A DNA stretch of 64,000 nt from Gaeumannomyces sp. JS-464. Lineage: Eukaryota > Ascomycota > Sordariomycetes > Magnaporthales > Magnaporthaceae. The notes below the pieces were generated by a model. The model saw only the letters and a list, made by a program, of their open reading frames with translations. It did no database searches and was not told the origin of the DNA. Every line of letters begins with the position of its first letter. Positions within the stretch are counted from its first letter, which is position 1. The DNA lies in NCBI GenBank assembly GCA_002197995.1, contig NGZR01000004.1:4340001-4404000 (forward strand), in the 5' to 3' direction. The position numbers and the translations under genes were made by a program. Below, one piece after another: positions 11,106 to 24,199 of this stretch.

Positions 11106-11559
11106 TGTTATACGGGGAAGAAGAGAGAGAGAAAAAGAGAAAAAAAAAGAATATTTAACGTTAGTAAGTCGGGATTTACCAATCTTTGCTTCCTAAAGGG
11201 CATATAACGTGCTAACGCTATTTAAGCTAAACATTAGGCTATATATTGCTATCCGGCGGCTAGTAAAATTAAACCCGAAGGCATACGAAAATCGGGCCGC
11301 GTTTCGGCGCTTTTTGTTAGTAAGCGGGCGATCGGCGGTAAGGCGTATATATATACGCCAGGGCGTTATAAAGCGCTGCGGTAATAGTAGTGCGTTTAGC
11401 CGGCGAATGTGCCGATAAAAGGTGCGCCGGGGTTAAGTTAAAAGGTTTTTAGGGATTTTTAAAGCCCGGCCGAAAGTGTAAAAGATTAACGAGCTTATTG
11501 TTAATTTTAGTGGTATAAAGGAAAAAGGTAAAAGGTGTAAAAAAATAAGGAAAAAAATA

Positions 11560-14500
11560 TATACGGGTTTTTTAAGCCTCGTTATTATCGTTTAGCGATA
11601 ATATAATAGTTGGTTACTTCGACGAACAAAGCAAAAAGGGAAGGGTTTTAAAAAAGCCGTTTTTAATATCCGGGCTTATTAATAGCCGGGGAGGGTTCGT
11701 TATAAGCCATTTTTTTTTGCCGTTTTAGCTAACTTGTAAAACATAAAGTGGAAGGGGATTTGTTTTTTCCGCAGCGGTACGGGTTATCGTTTTTCGTGTT
11801 AAAACTTTTGGTAATACTAGTCGAAATCCCCGTAACCGGTGCGTGCGGCTATTAGCCGTTATAATACCTTCCGGTGCAATTGCAATGCTTTGGGCGTATG
11901 TTATAATGCCAGCGGAAGGCTTATAGCTTTATACCGATCCGAAAAGTTGTTTATAAACCATGCGTTCCGAGCGTTCCGAGCTATTTTCCGGGCTAAAGCT
12001 TTTACTTTAGCCACCGTTAGTTTAAAATGTTAAAGTATTGGTAAGGTCGATTTTAACTTTATTCGGCGTTTACCTTTTCGTTTTCGGGATTCCTATATAG
12101 CCCGGGGATTAACGTACGTATATTTGGTATTTATTTATAAAGCAATGGATTTTTTTAAAAGCTTTTTATAAATTATTAAAAGCCGTGCTTAAGCAGCTGT
12201 TAGCCGCCGAAGTGTTATCGAGGTATAAGTGGAAAGTGCAATTGCGAAGCTTTAAACGGCTTTACGAAGGCCTATCCGGGCCCTTTTCGCTTCGCCGTCG
12301 AATATTTCCGCGGATGCGCTAGCCGGCCGTGCTTAAAAAGTTTGCGTTAGCCGGTTTAATATTACCTAGCCGTATCCAATTGCCCCGTTTTTTGCTTTGG
12401 ACCCGTCGTTATATATTATAACGTCGTAAGTAAAAAGGTGCGAAATTACGCCGTAAATGTTTTAACGACTGCTTTTTTTTTTAAATGGCCGCCGTAAACC
12501 TCGTATATTTATAAAAAGGTAAGCCGGGCGGGTGACCGGAAAAAGTTCGGCCGTCCTTTATAACGAGGTTATATGCTTGCCGAGCAAGTTTGCCTTAAGC
12601 TTTTAAGCGTTAAAAGCCGGTTTAGCCGTTACGGTTAAAATGTAATTTTTTAATACCGTATTTATACGGGCCGTAAACGAAGCGGGCTTGTTTTAATAGC
12701 GTTTAAGCTTTAAAATGCCGGATTCGTAATGCAAAACGTTTATCGGTGCGGTTTTCCAAGCCGGAACCATTGCCCGGAAAAACGCGGTTAAAGCTTTATT
12801 TACCCGTTCGATTAAATAGCCTTAGCGGATAAGTTGCTATTGTGCTAATTTGTACGGGTGTGGTTTGGTTTTACCTTTATACTATACTTTAACCCCGTAT
12901 AAAGCCGTGGGGATTATAACCGTTATAACGGCTTTATATACCGAATGTGCCGGTATCCCTTTTATCGAATTCGCAAGCTTTTGGAAGTGGTTAATAACGC
13001 TTTAAGCTTTTATAGCCCTATTATCGACGTGGGCTTTAAAATTAAACCGTTGGTCGAAAAAAACCCTTAACCACCGTAAAGCTTTTGTAGCTTATTATAT
13101 GGTAAAGCTTTTCGCTGTAACTGCCGAAATTGTAGGATTTTTCCGCTTAAAAAAGTGCATAAATTCGCATTTCCCCGGGCCGAAAGCCACTTTATTAGCT
13201 TTTCCTTAGCGAAGGATTTCCGTTACCGTTGCTTTTGCTTTACGAAAGCACTTTTTCGGAATGCTATTTGTTACGTAAATGCTTATATCGTCCGCGTATT
13301 CGTACTTAACCGCTTTTGCTTTAAGTAAAATTTCGGCTATATAAAGCATAAATAGGACCGGTAACGCTGGTAACCTTTAAGGTAGCCCGCAATCCGGGGA
13401 AAAAGGGGGTGCCGTGGCGTTTTCCAAACGCATTTTAACCACCTTATTTTTTGCAAAAAATAATACCTATTGTATTAACGTTGGATTTTAACCTTAATTT
13501 AAAAGCTTTCGAAAAAGCTTTTAGCGAAGTACGGCGTTAAAAGCCTTTTATACATTTATAGTAACGAAAGCGGCCGTTTTATGCTTTTAAAAGGCCCGTT
13601 TTACCTTGTAAGCTACGCATACCGTTAAATCGATAACGGCTTTTTTCGGGGTAGCCCCGGCGTATTACGGGGTTATAAGCCCGTATTATAATGCGAAAAA
13701 TGCTATTCGCGAAGCTACCAGCCGTTTTAGCCCTTTTTTTAAACACGGGAGCAAAACTATCGGGCAATAGGATTTTAAGTTCGTTATATCCGTTTTATTC
13801 GGCTTTTTTAGCATAACCATTTCCGCTATACGAAAAAAGGCCGGGTAATGCCCGGCTTTAAAGCAAGCTTCGAAAAAGGCTTTAACGTATTCCCCTATTG
13901 CTGGCCACGCCGTTGTAAATAGCTTAACAGTTAAGGAGTTAACGTTCGGGGCCGTGTTTGCCGTGTTAACGGTGCATTTCCGGCATTCCTCCAAAAAAAC
14001 GTAAAGGTTTTACAAGAGTTATGCGGTCTTTTAAATAGCCTTTTACTATAACGGGTTTTTTTATAAATCGTTTTCCGCCGTAAACCTACGAAGGATTTTA
14101 CGGTTTAATGCTTTCGTTTTATCCCCCGAGGTTATTATTATCTCTTTGTTAATATTTAACGGGGGGAGCCGTATAACCGGTGTAAGTTTGTGCCATTTTA
14201 CAGCCCGGTATAACGCTGTTAAAAAATACATTTCTTTTAGCACGTTAGCTTAATGCAGTTTTTTAGCCGCCCGAATCGTTGCTTTTAAAACACGGGCTTT
14301 AGCCGTAAAAAGCCCCCCATTTGCCATAGCTTTTGTAAAGTTCCGTTATACGTTAACGCATTTTTCGTTTTATTAAGGTTAGTTTTTTCTTTTAGCTTTA
14401 AACCCCCGGTTAAAAGTTATTAACGCATTTTTTAGCAGGTTTATTAATGCTTTGGCCGTTTTATTTAAATAATCCGCCGTATATGAATTTATAAATGGCG

Positions 14501-15290
14501 GCAAATTGCCGGCCCTCGTTATTACCGTGTTCGCGAAAAACGGTAGTTTATCGTTTAATAGCGTAATATGCCGGTAGTTTAAAACGGAGTTATTGCGGTT
14601 AAAATTTCAATCCGTATTAAGCGGTAGTCCGAATCGGTTGCTAATAAAAGGTCGATTTCCGCTGTTACCAAAAGGGCGTTAAAAAAGGTAAAATTTAAAA
14701 CGCTTTTATCGTTATACGTAGGTTAACTTAAGTTAATAAGTAAAAACAGGTTATAAGTATTAACTTATTAGGTTATATTTTAGCCTTTATTTTTATTACT
14801 TTTAACCGAATTTTATACCGGGAACTTTGCGTTAAAGTTCCTAGTTATAATGCATTTTGCCGTTAAGCGCTAACGTAGCAAAAGGTTTAACGAAAGTTCC
14901 GAAAGGTTTTTTAAAAGCTTATATACGTTAACAAAAGTGCACCCGGCGACGGTAAGCTAAAAATATCCCGAGTGTTATTTACCGGCCGGTCCGCTACCGG
15001 CCGAAGCCCCGGGTTTTTCCGCACGTAGGTTATTACTTTAAGTTTAGTTTAATAGTCGTGCTAACTATCCACCGCGGTAAATAGCTCGTACAACGGGTAA
15101 GTGCAAAGCATAAGCTTCCTTTTCCACGCGTTAAAAGGCTTTTGCATTAATACCACGTCGATATTTTGGTTTTAAAATAGTTGGAATAAAGTAGCCTTCG
15201 CTTTTTAGCTACGTTAAACGTTCGCTTAACCGGCGGTTAAAGCACGGCGTTCGGGCCGAAGCCCCGAGCGCCGGGCTTTATTGCTATGCG
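11560..15290 (-). pseudogene. LINE 1 ORF2 (endonuclease-RT-RNase H), degenerate
   Basis: The endonuclease shows NIDVVLMQKP at about 15,135-15,175, the usual DIV..QEP motif. The reverse transcriptase starts near 13,994. It shows NLKSYCPIVLLPCLKKGLKR, then FVTINV*KAFNAV (motif A, Asp now Asn) near 13,570, and an intact YADD at about 13,285-13,300. RNase H shows GSKAKNGAIGYG near 12,370-12,407, followed by AEIFDGEAKRARIGLRKA. The C-terminal part reads ARTGYGDF then a Cys/His remnant near 11,720-11,870. Ends are approximate because stops and shifts are frequent. The product would reverse-transcribe LINE RNA at nicked chromosomal DNA; this copy cannot. Confidence 0.75.
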
Positions 15291-15769
15291 TTTATTATAT
15301 CCGGTTAGCTATTAGCATATGTAAAAGCGGCGTTAATATATTAAAGGCTTTAGCTTTAAAGTTATTAGCCGGCGGTACCGTTGGTTTTTTCCGAAAGGTT
15401 TCCGGTTATTTCGATAACCTTTTTAAGTTCGGGGAAGTTTAATTTTATATCCGCTAATACTTCGTATTGGTTGTTAAAACTAACCTTAAGTTTTTTAGCA
15501 AAGTGCTTTTTTTTTATCGGCCGTACGGGCTACACCTTCCGGGGTTAGCGGGCTTGCCGGGCTTTTTTCGGCAGCGTTAACGGTAGTAGCAGCGGTAGGA
15601 ACGGCGGCGGCGGCGGGGTAACGAAAGCAGCGGCGTTGCTAATACCGGCCGCGGGATTAGCATTAGCGGTAGCGGTTATAACGGAATTGTCCGTAATAAC
15701 CGCGGTTATAAGAAAGGCGTTAACGGTGGCGGCAGCGGCGGCTTTTACCTTTTTTACCGCCGCCCGGTA

Positions 15770-17100
15770 TGTTTATGCGCTTAATTTCTTAACCGCGCCT
15801 TTTTCCCTATAAGTTAAATGCTTTAGCATTTTATTTACCCGTATAAGCTTTATAAAGCAATCCGGGTGGTCGGCTAAATACGGGCCCGAGCAGTTCGCGC
15901 ATTGCGGGGGGGCCGTATACGATTGTACGTGCCGGTCGTCGTTTATTTTCCCGTACCGAAAGCACTTATCGGCTCGGGCGCAATTACGAGCCACGTAAAA
16001 GCCGTAGCAGCTAAAAGTATGCTAGGTAACCGGCGGTGTCGTTATATGTGCCGTAAAAAAAAGTAATTTTTTAAAACCTAAACCCGGCCATTTGCGAATA
16101 AAAAGATATAATTTACAATATACGCTTTTAATAGTTAACGCCGGTTTTAAAAAGCTTAACGTTTACCGGTTTATGTTTTATTTAGGTTTTTATTTCCTTT
16201 CGAATTAGTTTATTCGGATATCGGGACGTATTATTTAAAACCGTTAGTTAAAAAGGTAAAGCAGCTGGAAATTACATAATTGTATTAAATTTCGGGCTTT
16301 TCGATCTTTTCGGCGTTATATAAACGGTTTAATTCGAATCGGTATTGTAAAAGCCGGTTTTAAATATCGGCCGTTTTTGCTTTTAATACGAACCTGGTAA
16401 AAAATCGGTACGTTTTTAAAACGTCGGTCGTTATAAACGGCAAATTTTTACTATCGGTAAAAGTTTTGCAAATATTAAAGCCCGTTTATTGGTTAGCTTA
16501 AGCCTGCCGTTTTTTCGAAATCCTAACGAACATTCGAAAGTCGGCTTTAAAGCTTATTAATAAGCGAGGTGCCCGGGTAGTTTAAAACGTACGGCTTTAA
16601 TAAGCTTATGCGGGTTATTAGGGTTATTAGTGGCCTTTTCGGGCTACCAACGCGTAAATAGCCGGGGGCGTGCGTTGCGAGGGCTCCGGAGCCCCGTATA
16701 AGCTTTTTTCCTTTTCGGCCGGCGTAGGTAAACCGAAAAAGGCTTATTTAGCGTAGTTAATAAAGCAATTTTTCCAGCCGTTAATTTCGGAAATTGCTTT
16801 CGCCGAAAAGGAAGCAATGCCGGCGTTAATAAATCGGGTTAGCGTAGCGCAAATTAGGGCCGTTTATTATTATTTGCGGTTATAACTTACAATAATTTCT
16901 TCCGCGGCCGCCGCGGTTAACCCGATAAATAAGCGCGTACGCCGGCGTTAAAAAAAGGGGGGAAGGGCACCGTGCTAGTGCTGCCGTCGTGGGTGCTTTC
17001 CTAGCCCTAATCGGGCCTTATTAGGTGTTGCTAATTCCGCAACGAGAACGGCGTAGTCGGGTGCGCTAACGCGCGGGGAAGCCCGGGTAGTAGCGACGCG
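15770..17100 (-). pseudogene. LINE 1 ORF1 (gag-like, zinc knuckle), degenerate
   Basis: A stop-free remnant at 15,773-15,994 reads ADKCFRYGKINDDRH, then QCANCSGPYLADHPDC. These are tandem CCHC-type knuckles in which some Cys/His have changed to Tyr/Ser, as C-to-T mutation would do. Upstream is a GC-rich stretch (16.6-17.1 kb) that probably encoded the N-terminal part. This is the usual RNA-binding ORF1 of Tad-like LINEs. The start is not defined. Confidence 0.6.
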
Positions 17101-17316
17101 TTCCTTTAAACCGTTGGGCTAACGAAAAGGGCGCGCGCCACTTTATTGGCCGAAAGGGGGGCTGTTAGCAACGGTATGTTACCGTCGCTAACGCCGTTAG
17201 CGGGCGTAGTTATTAATGTTAGGTTGTTAATTGGCGGGTGTTAAAAGTTTGTATGTAATTTGGCAGTATGCATTAATAGCGTAATGCTAAAAATTGGTAA
17301 ATTCGAAAAAGGTGTG

Positions 17317-18431
17317 TGTTATACGGGAAAGAGAAAAAGAGAGAAAAAAAGTATATGTAACGTCGGTAAATCGGGATTTACCAGTTTTTGCCTTCCAAAA
17401 GGCATATAACGTGCTAGCGCTATTTAAGTTTAACATTAGGCTATATGCTGCTATTAAAGCGGTTAACAAATTAAACTTAAAAGCATACGAAGGTTAGGCC
17501 GCATTCCGGCGCTTTTTGTTAATAAGCGGGCAATCGATAATAGGGCGTAAAAATTCGCCGGGGCGTTGTAAAACGATGCGAGTGGTAGTAATGCTATTAG
17601 CCGGCGGGTATGCCGAAAAAGGGGTAAAGCCGGGTTTAAGCGGGGCAAGAGGTTTTTAAAACCTCTTTTAAGCCCGGCCTAAAGTGGGGGATTAACGAGC
17701 TTATTAGTAATTTTAATAATACAAAGGAAAAGGTTAAGTATAAGCTTTTTAAGCCTTATTATTATCGTTCGGCGGTAATGTAGTAGTTAGTGGCTTTAAC
17801 GAACGAAGCAAAAAAAAAAAAGCTTTTGGAAAAGCCGTTTCCAATATCCAAGTTATCGAAAGCTAAAAAAGGGTTCGTTATAAGCCATTTGTTTTTTGCC
17901 GTTTTAGCCAGCTTGTAAAATATAAAGTAAAAAAAGAACTTATTTCGCTCGCAACGGCACGGGTTATTATTTTCGTGTTCGAATTTTCGGTGGTACTAGT
18001 CGAAGTCCTCGTAGCCGGTGCGTGCGGTTATTAGCCGTTGTAATACCTTCCGGTGCAATTGTAGCGTATCGGGCGTGCGTTAAAGTGTTAGCGGGAGGCT
18101 TATAGCTTTATACCGTTTTGGTAAGGTATTTTTAAACTATGCGTTCCGGGCGTCCTGGGCTATTTTCCGGGCTAAAGCCTTTACTTTCGCCATTGTTAGT
18201 TTAACTTGTTAAGAGATTGGGAAGGCCGTACTTAACTTTGCTTTAATATCGGCCTTTTCGTTTTTAAAATTCCCGTATGCCCCGGGGATTAACGGACGTG
18301 TATTTAATACTTGTTTATAAAGTAATAAACCTTTTTAAAAAGCCTTTTGCGAATTATTAAAAGCCGTACTTAAAAAGCCGTTAACCGCCGAAGTGTTATC
18401 GAAGCATAAGTGGAAAGTGCAATTGCGGAAA
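17317..18431 (-). mobile_element. LINE 2, 3' portion, interrupted by element F
   Basis: This aligns with LINE 1 from its left end (TGTTATACGGGAAAGAG, then the shared 0.37 kb) through the ORF2 C-terminus and into RNase H. It breaks at 18,431 within GTGCAATTGCG and the match resumes at 55,686 with AAAGCTTTAAACGG. LINE 1 is uninterrupted at this point (12,240), which proves the insertion. Confidence 0.85.
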
Positions 18432-18611
18432 TGTTATAATGCAACACTTAAATGCTAGGAAAAAAGCTTATTATTACGCGAGGAGGGAAGGGAAAAAACT
18501 CACATTTATTTAATAGCGAAAAGCCGTATATATATAAGCTAAATAATAGCTGGGGATCGTTTCGTAACATTAGGTAATAACTAGGTAATAATTAAAAATT
18601 ACTCCGTAATA
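18432..18611 (-). repeat. Left LTR of element F (its 3' LTR)
   Basis: This 180-bp copy begins TGTTATAATGCAACAC and ends GTAATA. Its partner is at 55,506-55,685. Confidence 0.85.
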
Positions 18612-18991
18612 ATACCCTTGTTTAAACCCGCAGTTATCTTTAATTGCAAATTAAGGTTAATATTCGTATGTTATTTTGCTAGCGGGTAATTGTCGAGTTG
18701 TCGTTAAACTGCCGTAATTTTGCTAATAGTTTTGTACTTTTATATATGCCCCGCGTCGTTAGGGCGCGGTATGCTCGTACGCGTTATGCCCGTTTCGTTA
18801 CCCTTTTTTCACTTCCGTTTTACCACCCGTTAGGTCGCTTTTTCCTTTTTTATTGCAGCGCGCGCGCGCGGCGTAATTACCTCGCCGGTTTTTTGTTTTT
18901 TTATTCGGCGTTAACGCGTCGCTTCGCTTGTATTCCATTTGCTTTTTTCTAGCCTTTCCTTTTTTCTTCGCCGTTTTTTTAGCAACGTACT
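18612..18991 (+). other. CT-rich leader inside F, next to its 3' LTR
   Basis: On the plus strand this is strongly pyrimidine-rich (runs such as CCCTTTTTTCACTTCCG). It continues past element A at 35,381 with more CT-rich sequence. Such tracts are typical of fungal promoters and leaders. Here the direction is opposite to F pol and points to the antisense frame at 35.9-36.9 kb. Confidence 0.45.
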
Positions 18992-19399
18992 TATTACAAC
19001 CAGCATGCAAGCCTTTAAAATAGCAGGGCAAAAAAGGGCCCCGAAGTGGTACCTCCGCCCCGCTTTGGTTACGTAAAGTTACGTAAACCAAAAAGGATTT
19101 ATAAATTTATAATAAAGCAATAAACCCGAAAAAGGATTTATAAATTTGTAGCACAGTTACAAATCCAACTTAACATAAAGCAAAAAGCAGCGTATATATA
19201 AAAAATGGATTTCCTATTATTTTAAGTAGTTTTAATTAAAACTTCGGCATTAATTAACCTAAGTTAACTTTTAAATATTTTTAAAGTAAGCAATTAAACC
19301 AGCTTTTAAATTACGTAATTTTTTAAATAAGTAAATTTACGATATTATTTAATCCACTTTTAAAGCGCCTTTTTTAAAAGCAAACCTTTAATTATAACA
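18992..19399 (+). repeat. 5' LTR of element A
   Basis: 408 bp, beginning TATTACAACCAGCATG (TGTTAC before mutation) and ending ATTATAACA. It contains two copies of a ~38-bp AAAAAGGATTTATAAATTT repeat. Confidence 0.9.
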
Positions 19400-19449
19400 T
19401 TTTAATTGATTTAAACGCTTTATTAAAAACCGGATAATATAATTATAAC

Positions 19450-20440
19450 GAGCAGTAATAAAAGCTTAAAACGAAAAACGGTTTATTTTAACAGTACCAA
19501 CCTTAACGAAGCGTTAATACGGTTAGCCTTTTTAAGCTTATAACGGACGAGGTTGCTAAAAGCTAAACCGAAGTAAAGCAATTTACTGCGAAATTGGTAT
19601 TTTTCGAAGCATTTATCGCAATTCGAACGTATAAATTCCCGTTCCCGAATTTTTACGAAGGAAAAAAAACGAAAAGTTTAAAACGTTTTTTATTAAATGC
19701 AAAAGCTATTTTAAGTTTTACAAATAATAGTTCGTAAACGAAAAACAAAAGGTTGTTTACGCTATTACCAAATTGGACGGTAAAGTAAAAAAGTGGTTTT
19801 AGTTAACCTAAAACGACTATTTTAAAAGGTATAAAAATAGCTAAAAAGCTACCAAACTTATTTTCGTTAACTTCGAAACCTTCGAAAAAAAAGGTTAAAA
19901 AAGTGTTTAAAATAGTCGACGAAACCCGAATCGCCGAAAAAAACTTGTTAGCTTTTAAATAGCGAGGGTTTGCGGTTAAATGCGCAGCGGATTTTTAACG
20001 AATTAGCATTAAGCTTAATTAAAATAACGCTACGTTAATATTGCACTTTTATAACGGGTTTGCGCGAAAAACGTAAAAAATAAATTCGCAAAGCAAAATC
20101 GCCCGGAGTTTTTTACGAATTACATTCGAAACGCGGTTCGCATTAGCGATAAACTATACGAACGATAATAAAAAAAGCAAAGCTATGGATAAAAAAAATA
20201 GCATAAAATAACAAAGCTAATTAAAAAAAAAGCTAAGTAAAAACCTATTACGGCTTAAAAAACGCACCTAAGCTTTATAAACTTTAATGCGAAAGCTGTT
20301 TCCTAATAATAAAAGTAGCAAAAAAAGCAAAAATAAAACTCGAAAAACGAGAAATGTTTTAAATGCGGTTAAGCCGGCTATATAAAAGCTAATTGCTTTT
20401 AGCGGGATAATAACCGCTAGGTAGCGAACTTTTAACGAAT
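19450..20440 (+). pseudogene. gag of element A, degenerate
   Basis: The Retrotrans_gag core is readable near 19,680-19,800 (SYFKFYK, then KVVYAITKLDGKVKKWF). A knuckle at about 20,350-20,400 reads KCFKCG*AGYIKANCF, so the CCHC motif has His changed to Tyr and one stop. The same frame is found in the second family copy at 57.4-58.4 kb. It is the structural capsid protein of a Ty3/gypsy element, now full of TAA stops. Confidence 0.8.
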
Positions 20441-21375
20441 ATAAAAAAGCTTAACGCAAAAGGAACTATATTTCGGGGTAATATTTAATTAGATAAGCTA
20501 TTACGATAAGTTATATGTTTATATTAATTTAATAAAAAGGCTACCAAATACTACTTTCGAAAACTTTAAAACGTGTGCATATTTAAAACCATAAGGTTTA
20601 AATACGATAATAAGGGTAAATAACGCGTTACTTTTAAATTTACAAGCTTAAAAGGAAAAAACGACGCCGTTTTTTACGAAATTTAAAAAAAAGCGACTTT
20701 AGCAAATGGTTCGAAGGAAAAAGCAGCCCGAAAAAAGCCTTTAAGCTAAATACACTTTTTTCGAAAACCGAAAAATTTCGACACCGACGTTAAAATAAAC
20801 CAAAATGGTTAAACTTTTAAAATAGCCGAGTTTTAAAAAAAAGCAAAAGGTTCGAACGGCGAAACCTTTGCATTTATAATTCGTAAAAACCAAATAAGCT
20901 AAAAAAATTAGCGCGCTTTTACACTTTTCGATATTTTAAAGTATTTTTAAAACGTTAAGGTTTTAAAACATTTAAATGGCTTATTATATTACGCTACCCC
21001 GGCGGACGGAAATAATGGCTAACCTTTATCGTAATTTAACGATTAGTAAAAAGTTAAATATATTAGTTATAAGTTTAACAATATAAGCGAGCTAAAATAA
21101 ACGGCGTTAAAACCCGAGGATTGTTTTAATATTAGCATAAAATATTCCGGATATTTATACCTTTTTTAAGCAAAATGCATTTACGAAAAATGCAAATTTT
21201 ATTTATAACTTAAACTTAAATACGACTTTTTTTTACGGAGGTTAAAAAACGAGCTTAAAGTTAAACCCCGTTTAGCATTCCAATTGCTACGGTAAAAGCT
21301 AGCCCGGATTAGTAAGTTTACCGTAATTTTTAAACTTAACGAATAGCATTTAATGCTTTGCGTTATTTAAACGTT

Positions 21376-21555
21376 TGTAATAAACCTAGCCACTAGGTGG
21401 TCGCTAGTAAAGGTTAAAATGATATTATTTTAAAAAATAAAAAGGAAGAAAAAAAAGGCTATAGGGAAGGTTATATGGTTTTTATATATACACGAATTAG
21501 CTTAAAAGTAGCCCCTAAGCTATTACTTCCGTGCTTAAAGCACGGAATTATAACA
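21376..21555 (-). repeat. Left LTR of element B (its 3' LTR)
   Basis: 180 bp, TGTAATAAACCTAGCC to CGGAATTATAACA, preceded by the 5-bp target copy ACGTT at 21,371-21,375. Confidence 0.95.
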
Positions 21556-22279
21556 TAGCCGCCTCCTTCGGGTTCGCCTTTTTTAATTGTTTCGTTCTTT
21601 TCCCGTTTTTCGCGCGCTCCGTTAGCATAGGTGGCCCTTTTATTAAAAGGCCTCGTGCCGTGCTAAAAAGGTATTATTGGTGTATTCGGCCCCGGGTCGG
21701 CTTTTAAATAGGTGCTTAGGTTTTCCGTGTTTTAACCCGGGCGTTCCTTCCTTTTTTATCAGTGGCGACGGTGTACCTCCTAATTACCTCGTGGTTTTTA
21801 ATTGCTTCGCTTTTTTTTTCCCTCCTTTATGCTTGCTTTTGGTTACTTCGCGTAACTTATTTATCCCTTTTGCGATTTCGCTTTTGCTAAAAAAATTTTC
21901 TCGCTCGTTATCGTTTTAACCTTAGCTTTTCGTTTTAACCATTTCCGCTTTTTCTCCGCCTTTTCTCCTAGGTGCTAATTAACAATTTTCGTTTTTTGCT
22001 TATTGCGGTTACGTTTTCGCTTTGTTTCGCCGCCGTCGCCGTTTTGCCTTTTTATGCGATCCCGTTTTTAGCTTTGGTTTTTCCCGCATTTGCCGCGCTT
22101 TTATTTCATTACGAACGCTAATTTCTACCCGCACGTTATCCACGATATTTGCTGCCGTTACCGCTTTTCCTCCGCCTTTTAACAGTGGTAGCGGCGATCC
22201 GTTCGAGCGCGTAAGTTTTTCCGCGCCCGTTTGTTATCCGTGTTTAACCTATTATGTTTATTAATATAAGCGCGGTAAG

Positions 22280-23170
22280 GGCCGTCGCGCTGCCGACGCG
22301 ATTAACTTAATAAGTAACTCGTCGAACGAGGAGCACGCGGTTTCCGTCCATTAAAAGTACGAATATAACGCGTATTTCCAAAAGTCGAAAGTTATTAAAG
22401 TTATGGTTTGCAAAAAGTACCGACCCGGATAAGTTTACGACCGTTACCGCAAGGGAAAAACCGCGGGCTGCAATATTTCTAATGTTGCTTACGCCTTAAG
22501 CTTTGCCTTCCGTCGTGCCCGGCGTAACCTTTTTGTTATAACGGCCAATAATCGGCATATTTTTACGCTTAGCGTTTTTTCCGGCAAAAGCTCGCGATTA
22601 ATCCTTATTTGCAAGTACTTTATTACTTATTAGCATTAATTGCGATTTTTTAACGAAATTAACGCGAATTTTAACCGTTAGCATATTTAAAATACCGATC
22701 CCGCGAAAAACGCTTTAGTTTTTAGCAATGCGGCTAATATTTCTTCCCGTTATAGCAATTAAAGCTAATAGCTTATAAATACGCTTATTTGTAATTTCGG
22801 CTTTATATAAATAATTAGCCCTTTTTTATATGCTTTTAATAACGGCGTTACTAATTATCCGCAAAGGTTTTAAATAAAAGCGGAGCGTTGCGTTAAAACG
22901 CGCGATAACCGGCTTATTAACGTTATTATTTAAATGGCTAGTAATAACCGTATTTAGTTTGGTAAAAGCTCGGCGCGTCGTTGCTTTATTTATTATTTTA
23001 ACTCGAGTTATCGTAAGCCGTCGCCCTTTTTTCGTACCGCCCGGCACCGTAAAAAGCGTCGTCGTCGCCGGGATATTAGTCGCAGCGGCGGCAGCTCCTT
23101 TTCCCGTTGGTACCGTTCTTTTTTTAAGCTTAAAAAAGAGGAGTTTTTTAACGATAAAAACGCGTTTTAA
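22280..23170 (+). pseudogene. Antisense ORF of element B (Cys-rich start), degenerate, function unknown
   Basis: One plus-strand frame of about 290-300 codons can be followed to a stop at 23,168-23,170. It is interrupted only by roughly a dozen TAA/TAG codons. Near its start it reads NSSNEEHAVSV, and then VCKKYRPG*VYDRYRKGKTAGC at about 22,408-22,470, which resembles a Cys cluster whose Cys have partly become Tyr. The C-terminal part is basic and Ser-rich (RHRKKRRRRDISRSGGSS). A CT-rich leader precedes it, from the 3' LTR. The direction is opposite to gag-pol. I do not recognise the family. Confidence 0.5.
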
Positions 23171-24199
23171 TTCCGCCTTCCTTCCGTGTTATGCGCGCAA
23201 ATCTCTTTTTTTAAAGTTTAGTTTTAAGCGTGGTAATAACTTATCGTGCTAAAGCTTTTTTTTTATTTTCGTATTTAAGCCGGCGCGTTTTAACTTTGGC
23301 GTGCGTTTTTTGTTTTTTTTTTCGCTAAACTTTTAAAGCCGGCGCGCTTTTTGCTTTTTATCGCATCGTTTATAATTGTAATTAAATTAAAAGTTGTTTT
23401 AACTTCGTGCTTTTATGTAATGCGCGCTCGCCCGCTTTTCGGCTTTTCCTTGTTTTTAAGTAGTTAAACACTCGTAACGCGCCTTTTTTATTTACGTAAC
23501 GCCGCCGCTTACTTCTTTTTATTTCGCAGTTTAAAACCGTTTTAAATGCGCGTATTCCCCTATTACGCTTCGAAATTTGCCATTACCGCTATATTTTCGA
23601 AATTTTCCAATAAGTACCAATCCGTTTTATTTTATTTTACCCATTTTATTAGTATTTGCCTTTTTCCCTGCTTTTTAGCGTTTTTTATTACTAAAATCTT
23701 TTTTATAAACCATTTTTTCCGGGGTTCGCTATTTTTTGGTAATAGGATTAAAATGGGGCTTAGTTATATATCCGTATTTATTTGTAACGAAAACGAGTTG
23801 TTTATTAGTTGTTCGATTAGTTTTACGTAAAAAGTGGGGTAAATATTTTTAAACATATTTAATGTAATAGTAAAAAAAGTTAAAATCGCGACCATTTTGT
23901 ATTTATTTGCCACTTAGTTTAGCTTTTTACTAAAGCGATTTATTTTAATATTACGGAAAAATAGCTAAACCTTATCCTTTATTTTGTATTTTTCGGCCGG
24001 GCGGCGGAATTTGTTCGTTTAAAACTTTTATTATTATTGCGTAAATGCCGCGGTTATTATAACGAGTTTTAATTTTTCGCGTAAATGGGTTAAAAAAGCG
24101 AAAACGCGCTTTTTTTTATTAGCTTTAAACGCGTTATTTAGTAAAAGGTATATTGGGATTAAGTTAATATTAAATCCAAAAAGTAATCGGTTAAAGTTA

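Larger units (their letters stand above)
11106..17316 (-). mobile_element. Tad-like non-LTR retrotransposon (LINE 1), RIP-degraded, near full length
   Basis: About 6.2 kb with an ORF1 zinc-knuckle region at its 5' (right) side and an ORF2 that shows, in order, endonuclease, reverse transcriptase, RNase H and a C-terminal Cys/His region. This is the Tad1-clade order of filamentous fungi. The left end matches the 3' end of the second copy at 17,317. The 5' end is placed where that second copy begins. All frames contain many TAA/TAG stops. Confidence 0.8.
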
